A DNA stretch of 37,141 nucleotides, taken from contig JAMXCX010000013.1 in assembly GCA_024542985.1 (NCBI GenBank), forward strand, positions 1-37,141. The letters run 5' to 3'. The position numbers and the translations under genes are program-made. The notes under the pieces were generated by a model. The model was not told the origin of the DNA and did not search any database. It worked only from the letters and a program-made list of their open reading frames with translations. The DNA is from Candidatus Omnitrophota bacterium. Lineage in GTDB: Bacteria > Omnitrophota > Gorgyraeia > Duberdicusellales > 4484-171. This document shows, in pieces, positions 23,756-31,741 of this stretch (position 1 is its first letter; every line of letters begins with the position of its first letter).

Positions 23756-25411
23756 CTACTTTAGTAAAATATAAAAAATTATCCCCATACCTAGAAGGCA
23801 CCAGCTAAGATAAGTCGACAAAACCCCATTATGCAAGAAGCGTAAAATCCGGTTAAAACCAAAAGTTATTTTTGAGCCTACGTTATATATATCAAATATT
23901 TTTTTTTGGGCTAATTTATATATTATTTTTAAAAATCCTATCTCCTGAATTGTATTATAAAAGTCTCCTCCGGAAACCCGCATTTGAGGGTATTTAGCTA
24001 GGTCTTCCCCGCCGATAAACACCTTAGTTTCTCTTGTTTTAATAACTTTACCTAAAAGATAAATCGCCGCACCAATCAATATACCAACAACTATCAGAAG
24101 AGTAGCAAGGCTTGAATTCCATACCCCTAAAAATTGTACCTTGCTTCCTAAGCTGGGAATGATAAACATCTTAAGCGGAATTTGATAAGCGAACACGCCA
24201 AAGATAATACATAACGAAGCCAGGATAATTGTCGGTATCCGGATAAAAATAGAGGTTTCACGTATTTTAGGTTTTTTGCCCTCTCGGCTCTGGGATGGCT
24301 GTCCTAAAAACACAGCATGGATTAATTTCATAAAACTAGCTAAGGTAAGCGCACTACCAAACATTGCTGCCACCAGCCAGACTATCCAAAGGTACCCTCC
24401 ACTTTTTGCTGTCTCAATTATACCCTGGTATATCATCCATTTTGAAGCAAAGCCGTTAAATGGCGGAATTCCGGATATAGCAAACGAAGCTACTAAAAAA
24501 CTAATAAATGTTATTGGCATAATTTTAGCAAAACCACCTAATTTATCTAAATCAGTTGTTTTAGCTTCTTTTTCAACTGCTCCGCCGGAAAAGAATAAGC
24601 AGGATTTATAAATTGCGTGGTTTAACATATGGAACAATCCTCCGGCTATGCCGATAGGATTACCAGTGCCAATACCTAAAACCATATAACCAACCTGGCT
24701 TACAGCGTGATAACCCAAGAGCCTTTTTAAATCATGCTGGATAAGGGCCATCATAACCGCAGCTACAATGGTGAAGCTACCTACCACCATTAAAAATGTA
24801 TTCATAGCAGCATCCATTTTAAAAATATACAGTGAAATCCTGGCTAAAAAGTATATACCTAATAATTTATCCAAAGAAGCCGGCAAAAAAGCAGTGACCG
24901 GAGTAGGCGCGTCTTCGGCTGTGTCCGGAATCCAGGTATGAAACGGCATAGCTCCAGCTTTAGCCAAAGCCCCTATAGCCAAACACAAATAAGCATAAAC
25001 CGCTAATTTGTTATTTAAAATAATGCTTAGTTTGTCCATTGCAAATGTGCCGCTAATGCGCCAGATAAGAGCAATACCCAAAAGCATAACGGCATCGGTT
25101 CCGCCGATGATTATAAATGTTTTTTTAGCAGTAGCGGAAGTGTTCTCCTTTTCTCCAAAACCGATTAATAGATACAAAAGAAGCCCTAACAAACCCCAGA
25201 ATATTATAAATACTATCAAGTGATTGGCAAAAACCACCCCTAAAGAAGCGAAAAGAGTAAAAATAATATACGCATAATACGCGAACTGCCTTTTCTTGCC
25301 ACGCATGAAACCAATTGAATAGATAATAGTAATTATCGAAAAAAAAGCAACAAAAGCCGCAATAAAATTAGAAAGGTAATCAAATTTAAAAAATCGCTCA
25401 ATAAAACTCAT
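23756..25411 (-). CDS. Second antiporter-like subunit (NuoL/MnhA-N type) with altered TM5
   Basis: This 551-residue protein is of the NuoL/M family. The TM7 lysine region is intact (GALAKAGAMPFHTWIPDTAED), and the later YHAVSQVGYMVLG and GGLFHMLNHAIYKSCLFF motifs are present. The TM5 motif, WEGVGLCSYLLIGF in NuoL, reads WGLLGLLLYLLIGF here, so the key glutamate is Gly73 (codon GGT at 25193-25195). The last about 90 residues continue past the core as an amphipathic stretch and a final helix, resembling a NuoL or MbhI lateral helix. It follows the large subunit gene with a 4-bp overlap. Confidence 0.9.
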   Translation of the reverse strand: MSFIERFFKFDYLSNFIAAFVAFFSIITIIYSIGFMRGKKRQFAYYAYIIFTLFASLGVVFANHLIVFIIFWGLLGLLLYLLIGFGEKENTSATAKKTFIIIGGTDAVMLLGIALIWRISGTFAMDKLSIILNNKLAVYAYLCLAIGALAKAGAMPFHTWIPDTAEDAPTPVTAFLPASLDKLLGIYFLARISLYIFKMDAAMNTFLMVVGSFTIVAAVMMALIQHDLKRLLGYHAVSQVGYMVLGIGTGNPIGIAGGLFHMLNHAIYKSCLFFSGGAVEKEAKTTDLDKLGGFAKIMPITFISFLVASFAISGIPPFNGFASKWMIYQGIIETAKSGGYLWIVWLVAAMFGSALTLASFMKLIHAVFLGQPSQSREGKKPKIRETSIFIRIPTIILASLCIIFGVFAYQIPLKMFIIPSLGSKVQFLGVWNSSLATLLIVVGILIGAAIYLLGKVIKTRETKVFIGGEDLAKYPQMRVSGGDFYNTIQEIGFLKIIYKLAQKKIFDIYNVGSKITFGFNRILRFLHNGVLSTYLSWCLLGMGIIFYILLK

Positions 25412-26595
25412 TTTATTCCCATTTTATCTTTTATCTTTTGCGTTTTCTCCTGAGAAAGCTTAACCAAGTCTTGGCCATCATAAATCTTTTTACCTTTAAG
25501 GGTACGCACCGCTACTCTTTCTGTACAACAATAGCAAGGGTCAATAGCAGCTAAAATTATCGTAGCATCGGAAATAGTCTCACCGATAACAGTAGCTTTA
25601 TAAGTCGGTAAATTCATAAAAGTAGGAGCCCTGACTTTATGCCGGGCCGGCCTATTCGTTCCATCGCTAAGCACATAATGAAAACACTCACCTCTGGGAG
25701 CCTCAATATGGCCAATGCCTTCGCCCGGCGGTATGTTCTTAATCTTAGCATCTATTTCACCCTTAGGTAGATCTTTAAGACACTGCTTAACTATTTTTAT
25801 TGATTCAAACGTTTCTAACACTCTCACCAGTAGCTTATCAAATACATCCCCATTCTGAGTAACTATCATATCCCACTCGAGCTTATCATAAACACCATAG
25901 GGACAATCTTTACGTATATCTCTGGCAACACCGGAAGCGCGGGAAGTTGGGCCTAATGCACAATAACTTATAGAATCTTCCTTAGTAAGAACTCCTACCC
26001 CTTTAGTGCGGGCATGTAAAACCGGATCATCTATGACTGCCTTTTTGAGCATTACCAATGTGGGTATGATTGAATCGATCTTTTTAACAACACCGGGAAT
26101 ATCGTCAGGATTGATATCTCTTCTTACCCCTCCCGGCTTAAACATGGCATAGTTATTTCTGTTGCCGGATAAAATTTCCATTACGTCTAGTATCTCTTCT
26201 CTAAGTTTCCAAGCCCACATATATACTGTATTATAACCTAAAAAATGTCCGGCTAAGCCCAGCCATAAAAGATGTGAATGAATTCTTTCACCTTCAGCAA
26301 TAATAGTACGTATGTACTTTGCCCGCTCAGGCACCTCTATAGAGATAATATCCTCTACTGCCCGTGTATAGGCAAAAGGATGGGAAGTTGAACAAATACC
26401 GCAAATCCTCTCTACTAAAAAAGTTGATTGATCAAAGCTTTTACTCTCAGAAAGTTTCTCAATCCCCCGATGATTCCAGCCCACGCGGACATCAATATCG
26501 ACTATTTTTTCACCCTCAACAGTAAGAGTAAAAAATTCCGGCTCTTCCTGTAAGGGGTGATAAGGCCCTATTGGTACGATTGTTTTTTTAGCCAT
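25408..26595 (-). CDS. mbhL: Group 4 [NiFe] hydrogenase large subunit (NuoD/MbhL-like)
   Basis: This is the catalytic subunit for H2 evolution or uptake. Both nickel-ligand pairs are intact: Cys65 and Cys68 in RICGICSTSH, and Cys354 and Cys357 in DPCYCCTER. It is therefore a true hydrogenase and not a complex I or Mbx-type homologue. A 35-residue tail after TER (VAVRTLKGKK onward) matches a cleavable C-terminal extension and fits the hycI protease in the same operon. The 395-residue length and the MAKKTIVPIGPYHP start are typical of group 4. The gene overlaps the NuoC-like stop by one base. Confidence 0.96.
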   Translation of the reverse strand: MAKKTIVPIGPYHPLQEEPEFFTLTVEGEKIVDIDVRVGWNHRGIEKLSESKSFDQSTFLVERICGICSTSHPFAYTRAVEDIISIEVPERAKYIRTIIAEGERIHSHLLWLGLAGHFLGYNTVYMWAWKLREEILDVMEILSGNRNNYAMFKPGGVRRDINPDDIPGVVKKIDSIIPTLVMLKKAVIDDPVLHARTKGVGVLTKEDSISYCALGPTSRASGVARDIRKDCPYGVYDKLEWDMIVTQNGDVFDKLLVRVLETFESIKIVKQCLKDLPKGEIDAKIKNIPPGEGIGHIEAPRGECFHYVLSDGTNRPARHKVRAPTFMNLPTYKATVIGETISDATIILAAIDPCYCCTERVAVRTLKGKKIYDGQDLVKLSQEKTQKIKDKMGIK

Positions 26596-27068
26596 TACAC
26601 TCCTCTATCGCGAATTGCATTTTTATCCCACTCTTTATAATCTCTCCTTAAAGGGTACACCCCTTGAGGCCAATCATCAGGAAGAAGAAGCCGTATCAAA
26701 TTAGGATGGCCTTTAAAATTTATACCTAAAAGTTCGTTTATCTCCCGTTCAATCCAATCTGCAGCCTTAAAAACAGATGTCAGTGAATCGATTTCTAATT
26801 TCTTCTTATCTAATTTTACCCTTAAAGTAATAACTACATTTATATCTTCAAAAGTAAAATGATAAAGAATCTCCATGTGGGAATATACATCTACTCCGGA
26901 AGCAATGCTGAATCTGGCTCCTAAGTTTTTAAAAATATAAGTTGCGATTTCGACTATCGCGCAGGAGTTAATTTCAATGTATATTCTCCTAGTCGACCTC
27001 TCGATAATATCAATTATCTGAGCCTTAAATTTTTCTTTCAAATTATGCAGGACTTCGGTTTTAGTCAT
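26595..27068 (-). CDS. mbhK: NuoC-like hydrogenase subunit (MbhK/EchD)
   Basis: This 157-residue soluble subunit is homologous to the 30-kDa subunit of complex I and stabilises the large subunit. The family motif appears as FKAADWIEREINELLGINFKGHP, broken across one helix, followed by RLLLPDDWPQGVYPLRRDY. Overlaps with both neighbours (4 bp and 1 bp) indicate coupled translation. Confidence 0.94.
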   Translation of the reverse strand: MTKTEVLHNLKEKFKAQIIDIIERSTRRIYIEINSCAIVEIATYIFKNLGARFSIASGVDVYSHMEILYHFTFEDINVVITLRVKLDKKKLEIDSLTSVFKAADWIEREINELLGINFKGHPNLIRLLLPDDWPQGVYPLRRDYKEWDKNAIRDRGV

Positions 27069-27499
27069 TTTTTAGTAATACTTTTTTTGACTTTACCAAT
27101 TAATTTTACTATCCCAGCTATAATTGCTTCCGGCCGAGGCGGGCATCCCGGAATATAAACATCAACCGGAATAACTTTATCCAGCGGTAAAGGACAATTG
27201 TAACTGTGAATAAACATGCCTCGAGATAAAGAACACTCTCCTATTGCTACCACCAGACAAGGCCTAGGCATTTGTTCATAGACGTCTTTAATCCGTGGAA
27301 TGCAATTTCGATTAACAGAACCGGTCACTAAAAGTACATCGGCATGCTTAATACTGCCGACTAAAAGCATACCAAACCTTTCTATGTCAAACCGCGGGGT
27401 AAGACAGTCTAATATTTCGATGTCGCAATTATTACAACTGCCGGTAGAAAGATGGAATACCCAGGGTGATTTCAATAATGCTTTTAATTTAAAACTCAT
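27065..27499 (-). CDS. mbhJ: Hydrogenase small subunit (NuoB/MbhJ-like)
   Basis: This subunit carries the [4Fe-4S] cluster nearest the Ni-Fe site. The 144-residue protein shows the ligands in STGSCNNCDIEILDCL, VAIGECSLSRGMF and VYIPGCPPRPEAI, the standard group 4 pattern with no extra clusters. It lies between the NuoH-like and NuoC-like subunits, 14 bp after the former. Confidence 0.95.
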   Translation of the reverse strand: MSFKLKALLKSPWVFHLSTGSCNNCDIEILDCLTPRFDIERFGMLLVGSIKHADVLLVTGSVNRNCIPRIKDVYEQMPRPCLVVAIGECSLSRGMFIHSYNCPLPLDKVIPVDVYIPGCPPRPEAIIAGIVKLIGKVKKSITKK

Positions 27500-27513
27500 A
27501 ACTTACTAATATT

Positions 27514-28437
27514 TTATAAACCATTTAAAGCTAAAATAACTGCTACTATTGCGATGATTGTCATCGGCCCCCAAAAAAACCTAACTGCCTGGTCAATTCT
27601 AACTCGAGGGTTAGTATTCCTTATAACAGTTATAAGAGCGACTAAACCAATATATTTTAAAATGCCGTAAAAAATGTGTATGCCGGAAAAAACAAAACCG
27701 CCCATCAAAAGAATCATACAAAAAAACGGCAATACAAAAAGAAGCATATTTTTAGTAAGTTTATACATGGCAAGGCCTGAGCCTGAATATTCAACTAAGG
27801 GGCCGCCGATAAGTTCGGTCTCTGCTTCCGCCATATCAAAAGGAACCAAGGCTAATTTTGCCTGTATGCACATTGCAATTACGATAAAAGCTAATACTCC
27901 GGATAAGCTTCCTATAATAGCGCCGTTTTGAGCTTGAAAATTTAAAATCTCACCAAGCTTAATAGAAAATCCTGATTGGATAACCGGAACTAATACTGCT
28001 AAAATAAAAGGGAGCTCATAGGCTAGGATGAGTTTCATCTCCCGGGAGGCCCCTATGCTGGCTAAAGGATTCCTCGACGCAAAACCGCCGATGATGATAC
28101 TTATTGAGGGCAAAGTTAATAAATACAACACCACTATCAAATCCCCTAAAAAACTCTGGTTAAAGTTAATATTATTAAGCCAGAGTAAAGTCGATACTAC
28201 TACCACGCTGGCAAACCCAAGAACCGGAGCCGCCAAAAAAGTTATTTTTGATGAACCTGCAGGAATAAGAGTCTCCTTTCCCAGCAACTTTACAATATCA
28301 ATTAAAGGCTGTAAAATCGGCGGGCCTACCCGATACTGCACCCTGGCTGTAACTTTTCGGTCAATCCAGCTAGCAACCAGCCCGATTGCTGCTGTTGCCA
28401 GAAAACCTAAAACTAAAAGGTAATATATATATATCAT
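27514..28437 (-). CDS. mbhM: NuoH-like membrane anchor subunit (MbhM/EchB)
   Basis: This 307-residue membrane protein with about eight helices links the hydrogenase core to the ion-pumping module. Family motifs are DRKVTARVQYRVGPP near the N terminus, ETLIPAG, AYELPFILAV, and LALVPFDMAEAETELIGGPLVEYSG. The ATG at 28437 overlaps the ferredoxin stop (ATGA) and has GAGG with 8-nt spacing. An in-frame TTG at 28455 is less likely. Confidence 0.95.
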   Translation of the reverse strand: MIYIYYLLVLGFLATAAIGLVASWIDRKVTARVQYRVGPPILQPLIDIVKLLGKETLIPAGSSKITFLAAPVLGFASVVVVSTLLWLNNINFNQSFLGDLIVVLYLLTLPSISIIIGGFASRNPLASIGASREMKLILAYELPFILAVLVPVIQSGFSIKLGEILNFQAQNGAIIGSLSGVLAFIVIAMCIQAKLALVPFDMAEAETELIGGPLVEYSGSGLAMYKLTKNMLLFVLPFFCMILLMGGFVFSGIHIFYGILKYIGLVALITVIRNTNPRVRIDQAVRFFWGPMTIIAIVAVILALNGL

Positions 28438-28991
28438 ACGTTTTGCCTCTGCCAATGCCTAGAATGAACTATAATATTATCACCAACTAAAAATGTATTC
28501 TCGTCGAGCTTAATATCACCGTTTTTTAAACTCAATGCGCCATAAGGGCAAGTTTGAATACATAATGGTTCATTGGTTTTTTCTCTCCTGTCTAAACAAA
28601 AATCACAATTATGCACTAAGAAAGGGACATTTTCCGGATAAATTGCTCCGTAAGGACAAGCGTGTGAACAGGACTTGCAACTTACACAACGCATATTATG
28701 ACGTATCAACATATTATCTTTTTCCTTTTGCTGTTCAATAGCCTCGAAAGGACAAGAATTAACGCAGTGGGGTTCTTCACACTTGCGGCAAACAAGCGCA
28801 TAGGTTGCCAATTCTACTACTGTAGCAATACCATTATTAGCAGGATGATAAAAATAACTGCATTTAACAACGCAATCTTTACACTCTCCTGACGCGCAAA
28901 CATCAAGGTCAATAAAAAGCCTGGCATCGCTTCCCTTCTGCGGCTCGATATTTAGTTTTCCGTTATAAAGCTGCTGTGCACCTGTACTCAT
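28434..28991 (-). CDS. Polyferredoxin subunit (HydN/CooF-like, about four [4Fe-4S] clusters)
   Basis: This 185-residue iron-sulfur protein has cysteine groups arranged as in the HydN/HycB/CooF family: ECKDCVVKC, CRKCEEPHCVNSCP, MRCVSCKSCSHACP, and CDFCLDRREKTNEPLCIQTCP. Such proteins pass electrons between a partner dehydrogenase or flavin module and a membrane hydrogenase. Here it sits between the flavin subunit and the membrane anchor. It could also serve a formate dehydrogenase encoded outside the window. Confidence 0.9.
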   Translation of the reverse strand: MSTGAQQLYNGKLNIEPQKGSDARLFIDLDVCASGECKDCVVKCSYFYHPANNGIATVVELATYALVCRKCEEPHCVNSCPFEAIEQQKEKDNMLIRHNMRCVSCKSCSHACPYGAIYPENVPFLVHNCDFCLDRREKTNEPLCIQTCPYGALSLKNGDIKLDENTFLVGDNIIVHSRHWQRQNV

Positions 28992-29003
28992 TTTATACTG
29001 ATT

Positions 29004-29825
29004 CTAATCCCAAATTTCAGGAAAATTCTTTATTTGGCCGTAAGTAAAAACCGGCCCGTCTTTACAAGCGTAATAGATGCCGATACGGCAATGGCCGCAT
29101 TTGCCAATGCCGCAAGACATATTTTTTTCCATAGAAAGATAAATATTCTCTTCTTCAAATCCCATAGTAAGTAATTTCATAGTTGCAAATTTCATCATTA
29201 TCGGCGGCCCACAAACTATAGCAATGCCGTTTTTATAATCCATATCGACATCCAAAATGGCAGTAACCAAGCCTACATGGCCTTTCCATTTATCGTCACC
29301 TTTATCAACCGTAATTTTAAAATCAAGGTCTTTCCTTTTTGCCCATTCTTGGGTTTCATCTCTATAAACCAGCTCTCGAGGGGTTTTACAGCCTCCTCTG
29401 AAGAATATTTTTTTAAACTGACCGCTTCGTTCAAAAAATTCATACATCAGGCTTCTCAGCGGCGCAAAACCACACCCTCCGCCAACTACCAATATCTCTT
29501 TATCTTTAAACTCATCCAAAGGATAACCTTTGCCTAAAGGGCCGCGTACGCCGACGATATCGCCTTTTTTAAGTTTATGAATTTCTTCGGTAACTTTTCC
29601 CACTTTCATAACGCTGACTTCCATCATATCCTTAACTGAGGGCTTGGATGACGGCGTAAAAGGGGCCTCACCCATGCCGGGAATAGTTAACTCAATAAAT
29701 TGACCAGTTTTGAAGGTTATCGGTTCCCTGGGAATAAATCTTATTGTTTTTATAGTCGGAGTTTCACTTATAACCGCTACCACTTTAGCTTCAATAGACC
29801 GGTAGATATTTTTATCTTTTTGCAT
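29004..29825 (-). CDS. FAD/NAD(P)-binding oxidoreductase subunit (sulfhydrogenase gamma type)
   Basis: This 273-residue protein belongs to the ferredoxin-reductase/PyrK-like family. FAD-binding residues lie in TIRFIPREPITFKTGQFIEL and GPLGKGYPL, and the NAD(P)-binding part in ILVVGGGCGFAPLRSL and AIVCGPPIMMKF. A C-terminal [2Fe-2S] site uses Cys238, Cys243, Cys246 and Cys254. It probably exchanges electrons between NAD(P)H and the iron-sulfur chain. It overlaps the beta-type subunit gene by 14 bp, the usual partner in soluble sulfhydrogenases. The name hydG used for this family in archaea is avoided here because the maturase hydG lies in the same operon. Confidence 0.93.
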   Translation of the reverse strand: MQKDKNIYRSIEAKVVAVISETPTIKTIRFIPREPITFKTGQFIELTIPGMGEAPFTPSSKPSVKDMMEVSVMKVGKVTEEIHKLKKGDIVGVRGPLGKGYPLDEFKDKEILVVGGGCGFAPLRSLMYEFFERSGQFKKIFFRGGCKTPRELVYRDETQEWAKRKDLDFKITVDKGDDKWKGHVGLVTAILDVDMDYKNGIAIVCGPPIMMKFATMKLLTMGFEEENIYLSMEKNMSCGIGKCGHCRIGIYYACKDGPVFTYGQIKNFPEIWD

Positions 29826-30843
29826 CGCCCACCAACCTCTTTAAAACTTTTCTTATATCGATTTTGGCCGGACAAGCTGATATACAACGGCCGCAACCAG
29901 TACAAGCATATGTTTTGGCAACCTTAGGAAAAAAATCAAATTTCTTATCGAATCTATTCCGCAACCGCATCCAAAGCTTTGCCCGGGGGTTAGCTCCTCC
30001 GGCAACACGGGCGAAATCTTTAATCATGCAAGAATCCCAAATGCGCAACCGGGCCATATTCTTTTCATTTTTTTGATCATAAAGAAGAAAACAGTGACAA
30101 GTCGGACAAATAGTATTGCAGGCCCCGCACTCAACGCAAGTATTTGCCTCTTCCTCCCAAATCTTTGATTCGTAATTGCGTTCAATAATATTCTCAAAAG
30201 ATTCTTGATACGGAACACCACTATCTTGGATATTACGCTCAACATCTTTAGTGACTTTTGCCCGTGCTTCGTTTTTCCCGGTAATCGAATGAGATTTAGG
30301 ATTTTCAAAAAGTGAAGAATTCTTTGCAATAAGATCCTTACCCTTGTTAGAACCACTCTCCACAATAAACCCTCCGGATACCTGGGAAAGATTAATATCA
30401 AACTCTTCCTGGGGATAAGGCTTAAGGCCTATAGAAAGACAAAAACATGTATCGATACAAAGAGTGCAATCACTAGATATAATAAGATTATTTTGGCGTA
30501 ATGAACGATATGCAGAATCCGGACAATCGTGGTCGTTAAATACATGATCCTGGATCTTAAATCCTTTTAAATCACAGGCCTTCACACCAACAATGCATAA
30601 AGGTTTCTCGCATAATTTAGGTATCTCGGGGCTAAAGCCTCGAGCAACAATTCCCCGGGCTAAAGAGAAAAAAGACTTCAGAGGCTCAAAAGCTCTTACT
30701 TCACCGATAACAATATCAGCGCTAAATTCAGTATACTTTTTATAAAAACGCTGCTTATCTTTTTTTACAGGAACATAAACATCATATTCGGTTTTTAAAC
30801 CATCTAGAAGTACCGCAAAATTTCCTTCCGTTATATAATACAT
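29812..30843 (-). CDS. Iron-sulfur subunit of sulfhydrogenase beta / AsrA type
   Basis: This 343-residue protein is the first gene of the hydrogenase operon. The N-terminal half matches the HydB/AsrA family (CIVGVKACDLKGFKIQD and a cysteine cluster in CTLCIDTCFCLSIG). The C-terminal half holds two ferredoxin sites, CVECGACNTICPTCHC and CTGCGRCISACPAKID. With the following flavin subunit it forms an NAD(P)H-linked electron module normally seen in soluble [NiFe] enzymes, here attached to a membrane hydrogenase. The ATG lies about 70 nt downstream of the predicted transcription start, after the Rex operator. Confidence 0.9.
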   Translation of the reverse strand: MYYITEGNFAVLLDGLKTEYDVYVPVKKDKQRFYKKYTEFSADIVIGEVRAFEPLKSFFSLARGIVARGFSPEIPKLCEKPLCIVGVKACDLKGFKIQDHVFNDHDCPDSAYRSLRQNNLIISSDCTLCIDTCFCLSIGLKPYPQEEFDINLSQVSGGFIVESGSNKGKDLIAKNSSLFENPKSHSITGKNEARAKVTKDVERNIQDSGVPYQESFENIIERNYESKIWEEEANTCVECGACNTICPTCHCFLLYDQKNEKNMARLRIWDSCMIKDFARVAGGANPRAKLWMRLRNRFDKKFDFFPKVAKTYACTGCGRCISACPAKIDIRKVLKRLVGDAKR

Positions 30844-30891
30844 AGCACTCTCTGCTAAACTACAATATTGTTTAACCTTACTTACTAATAG

Positions 30892-30911
30892 TTTGTGAAT
30901 AAAATCACAAA
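30892..30911 (-). promoter_or_regulatory. Rex operator
   Basis: TTTGTGAATAAAATCACAAA is a 7-bp perfect inverted repeat with a 6-bp centre. It contains the Rex consensus TTGTG-N8-CACAA exactly. It begins a few bases downstream of the predicted transcription start of the hydrogenase operon and ends 48 bp before the first ATG. A repressor bound here would block initiation or early elongation. The rex gene lies within the same gene run. Confidence 0.88.
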
Positions 30912-30921
30912 TAGAAACATT

Positions 30922-30950
30922 ACTTTAGCACTAAGCTTGTTCCTTGTCAA
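30922..30950 (-). promoter_or_regulatory. Promoter of the hydrogenase operon
   Basis: On the minus strand a consensus -35 TTGACA (30945-30950) is followed after 17 bp by TAAAGT (30922-30927), a 4-of-6 match to TATAAT. An A-rich tract (30953-30971 read on the minus strand) stands directly upstream of the -35 and could act as an UP element. The predicted start is near 30915, so the 5' leader is about 70 nt. Confidence 0.75.
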
Positions 30951-31027
30951 ACAGTTTTTTTATTTTTTACTAAAGAATTACCTTTGGACAATTTTTATCG
31001 CAGCACACATGTCGTAGGATAAAAGAA

Positions 31028-31741
31028 TCACAGCCCTAAAAATTTGATTGCTCCTCCGCAAAGAAAAATAGTAAGGCCGGCTAAAGCGTGAGAATATTTT
31101 TCTAAATTGGTTAAAGGCAATCTCATTAAACCAAACGAGCCAATAAAAACTACACCTAACATAGTAATGATAGTCGTTAAGCCGAAAACTAAGGCTACAC
31201 TTAATGCTGTTACTAAACCTCCCTTGGCAGCCGGATACATTAATAAGGGAATTAACGGTTCGCAGGGCCCGAATATAAAAATGGTAAAAAGAATCCAAGG
31301 AGTTACACTTCTATTATCTTGGGATTGATGGATATGAGAATGTTTACCCCTATGATTATGCTTATGAATATGCTGCTTTTCGGCTTGATGGCAATGGCTA
31401 TGTGCATGTGATTTATTACGTAGAGCTTGATGCAAACCCCAAACACAATAGGTAAAACCAAACCCAAGAAGAAACCAACCTGCTAATTCTCCTCGAAAGG
31501 ATTCGATTGTCTCTAGCTTAAATACGGCTACTCCTAAAATTATGCCGATAAATCCTAGCAAGACAGAGCTCAAGATATGGCCAAGGCCGCACAAAAAAGT
31601 AACCCCGGCAGTCTTCGATATACTCCAACCCTTTGCCTTTGACATGAAAACAAAGGGCAGATAGTGATCCGGTCCCAAAATAGTGTGGAAAAAGCCTAAG
31701 CTTATTGCTGTCATCCCTAAAAGCATCATTTCACTACTCAT
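31028..31741 (-). CDS. NicO/UreH-like metal transporter with His-rich loop
   Basis: This 237-residue membrane protein has about six helices. The helix 1 motif FFHTILGPDHYLPF resembles the His/Asp motif of nickel/cobalt transport proteins of the NicO, RcnA and UreH group. A cytosolic or periplasmic loop at residues 112-138 holds eleven histidines and one cysteine, a likely metal-binding strip. It is placed just upstream of the [NiFe] hydrogenase promoter, so nickel is the probable substrate, although export and other metals are possible. The ATG at 31741 has AGGA with about 8-nt spacing and overlaps the upstream GT9 gene, so it is preferred over the in-frame ATG at 31756. Confidence 0.75.
   Translation of the reverse strand: MSSEMMLLGMTAISLGFFHTILGPDHYLPFVFMSKAKGWSISKTAGVTFLCGLGHILSSVLLGFIGIILGVAVFKLETIESFRGELAGWFLLGFGFTYCVWGLHQALRNKSHAHSHCHQAEKQHIHKHNHRGKHSHIHQSQDNRSVTPWILFTIFIFGPCEPLIPLLMYPAAKGGLVTALSVALVFGLTTIITMLGVVFIGSFGLMRLPLTNLEKYSHALAGLTIFLCGGAIKFLGL

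Noticed and set aside
25408-27499. Complex I (NuoBCD) or Mbx-type sulfur reductase
   Set aside because: The large subunit keeps all four Ni-Fe cysteines (RICGIC and DPCYCC) and a cleavable tail, and a maturation protease is present, so it is a hydrogenase.
30951-30970. Rho-independent terminator from the T-rich run on the plus strand
   Set aside because: No stem precedes it. On the transcribed minus strand it is an A-rich tract directly upstream of the -35 box, which fits a promoter element better.
30978-31298. Minus-strand open frame of 106 codons overlapping the NicO-like gene
   Set aside because: It overlaps a well-supported membrane protein in another frame and encodes no recognisable domain.
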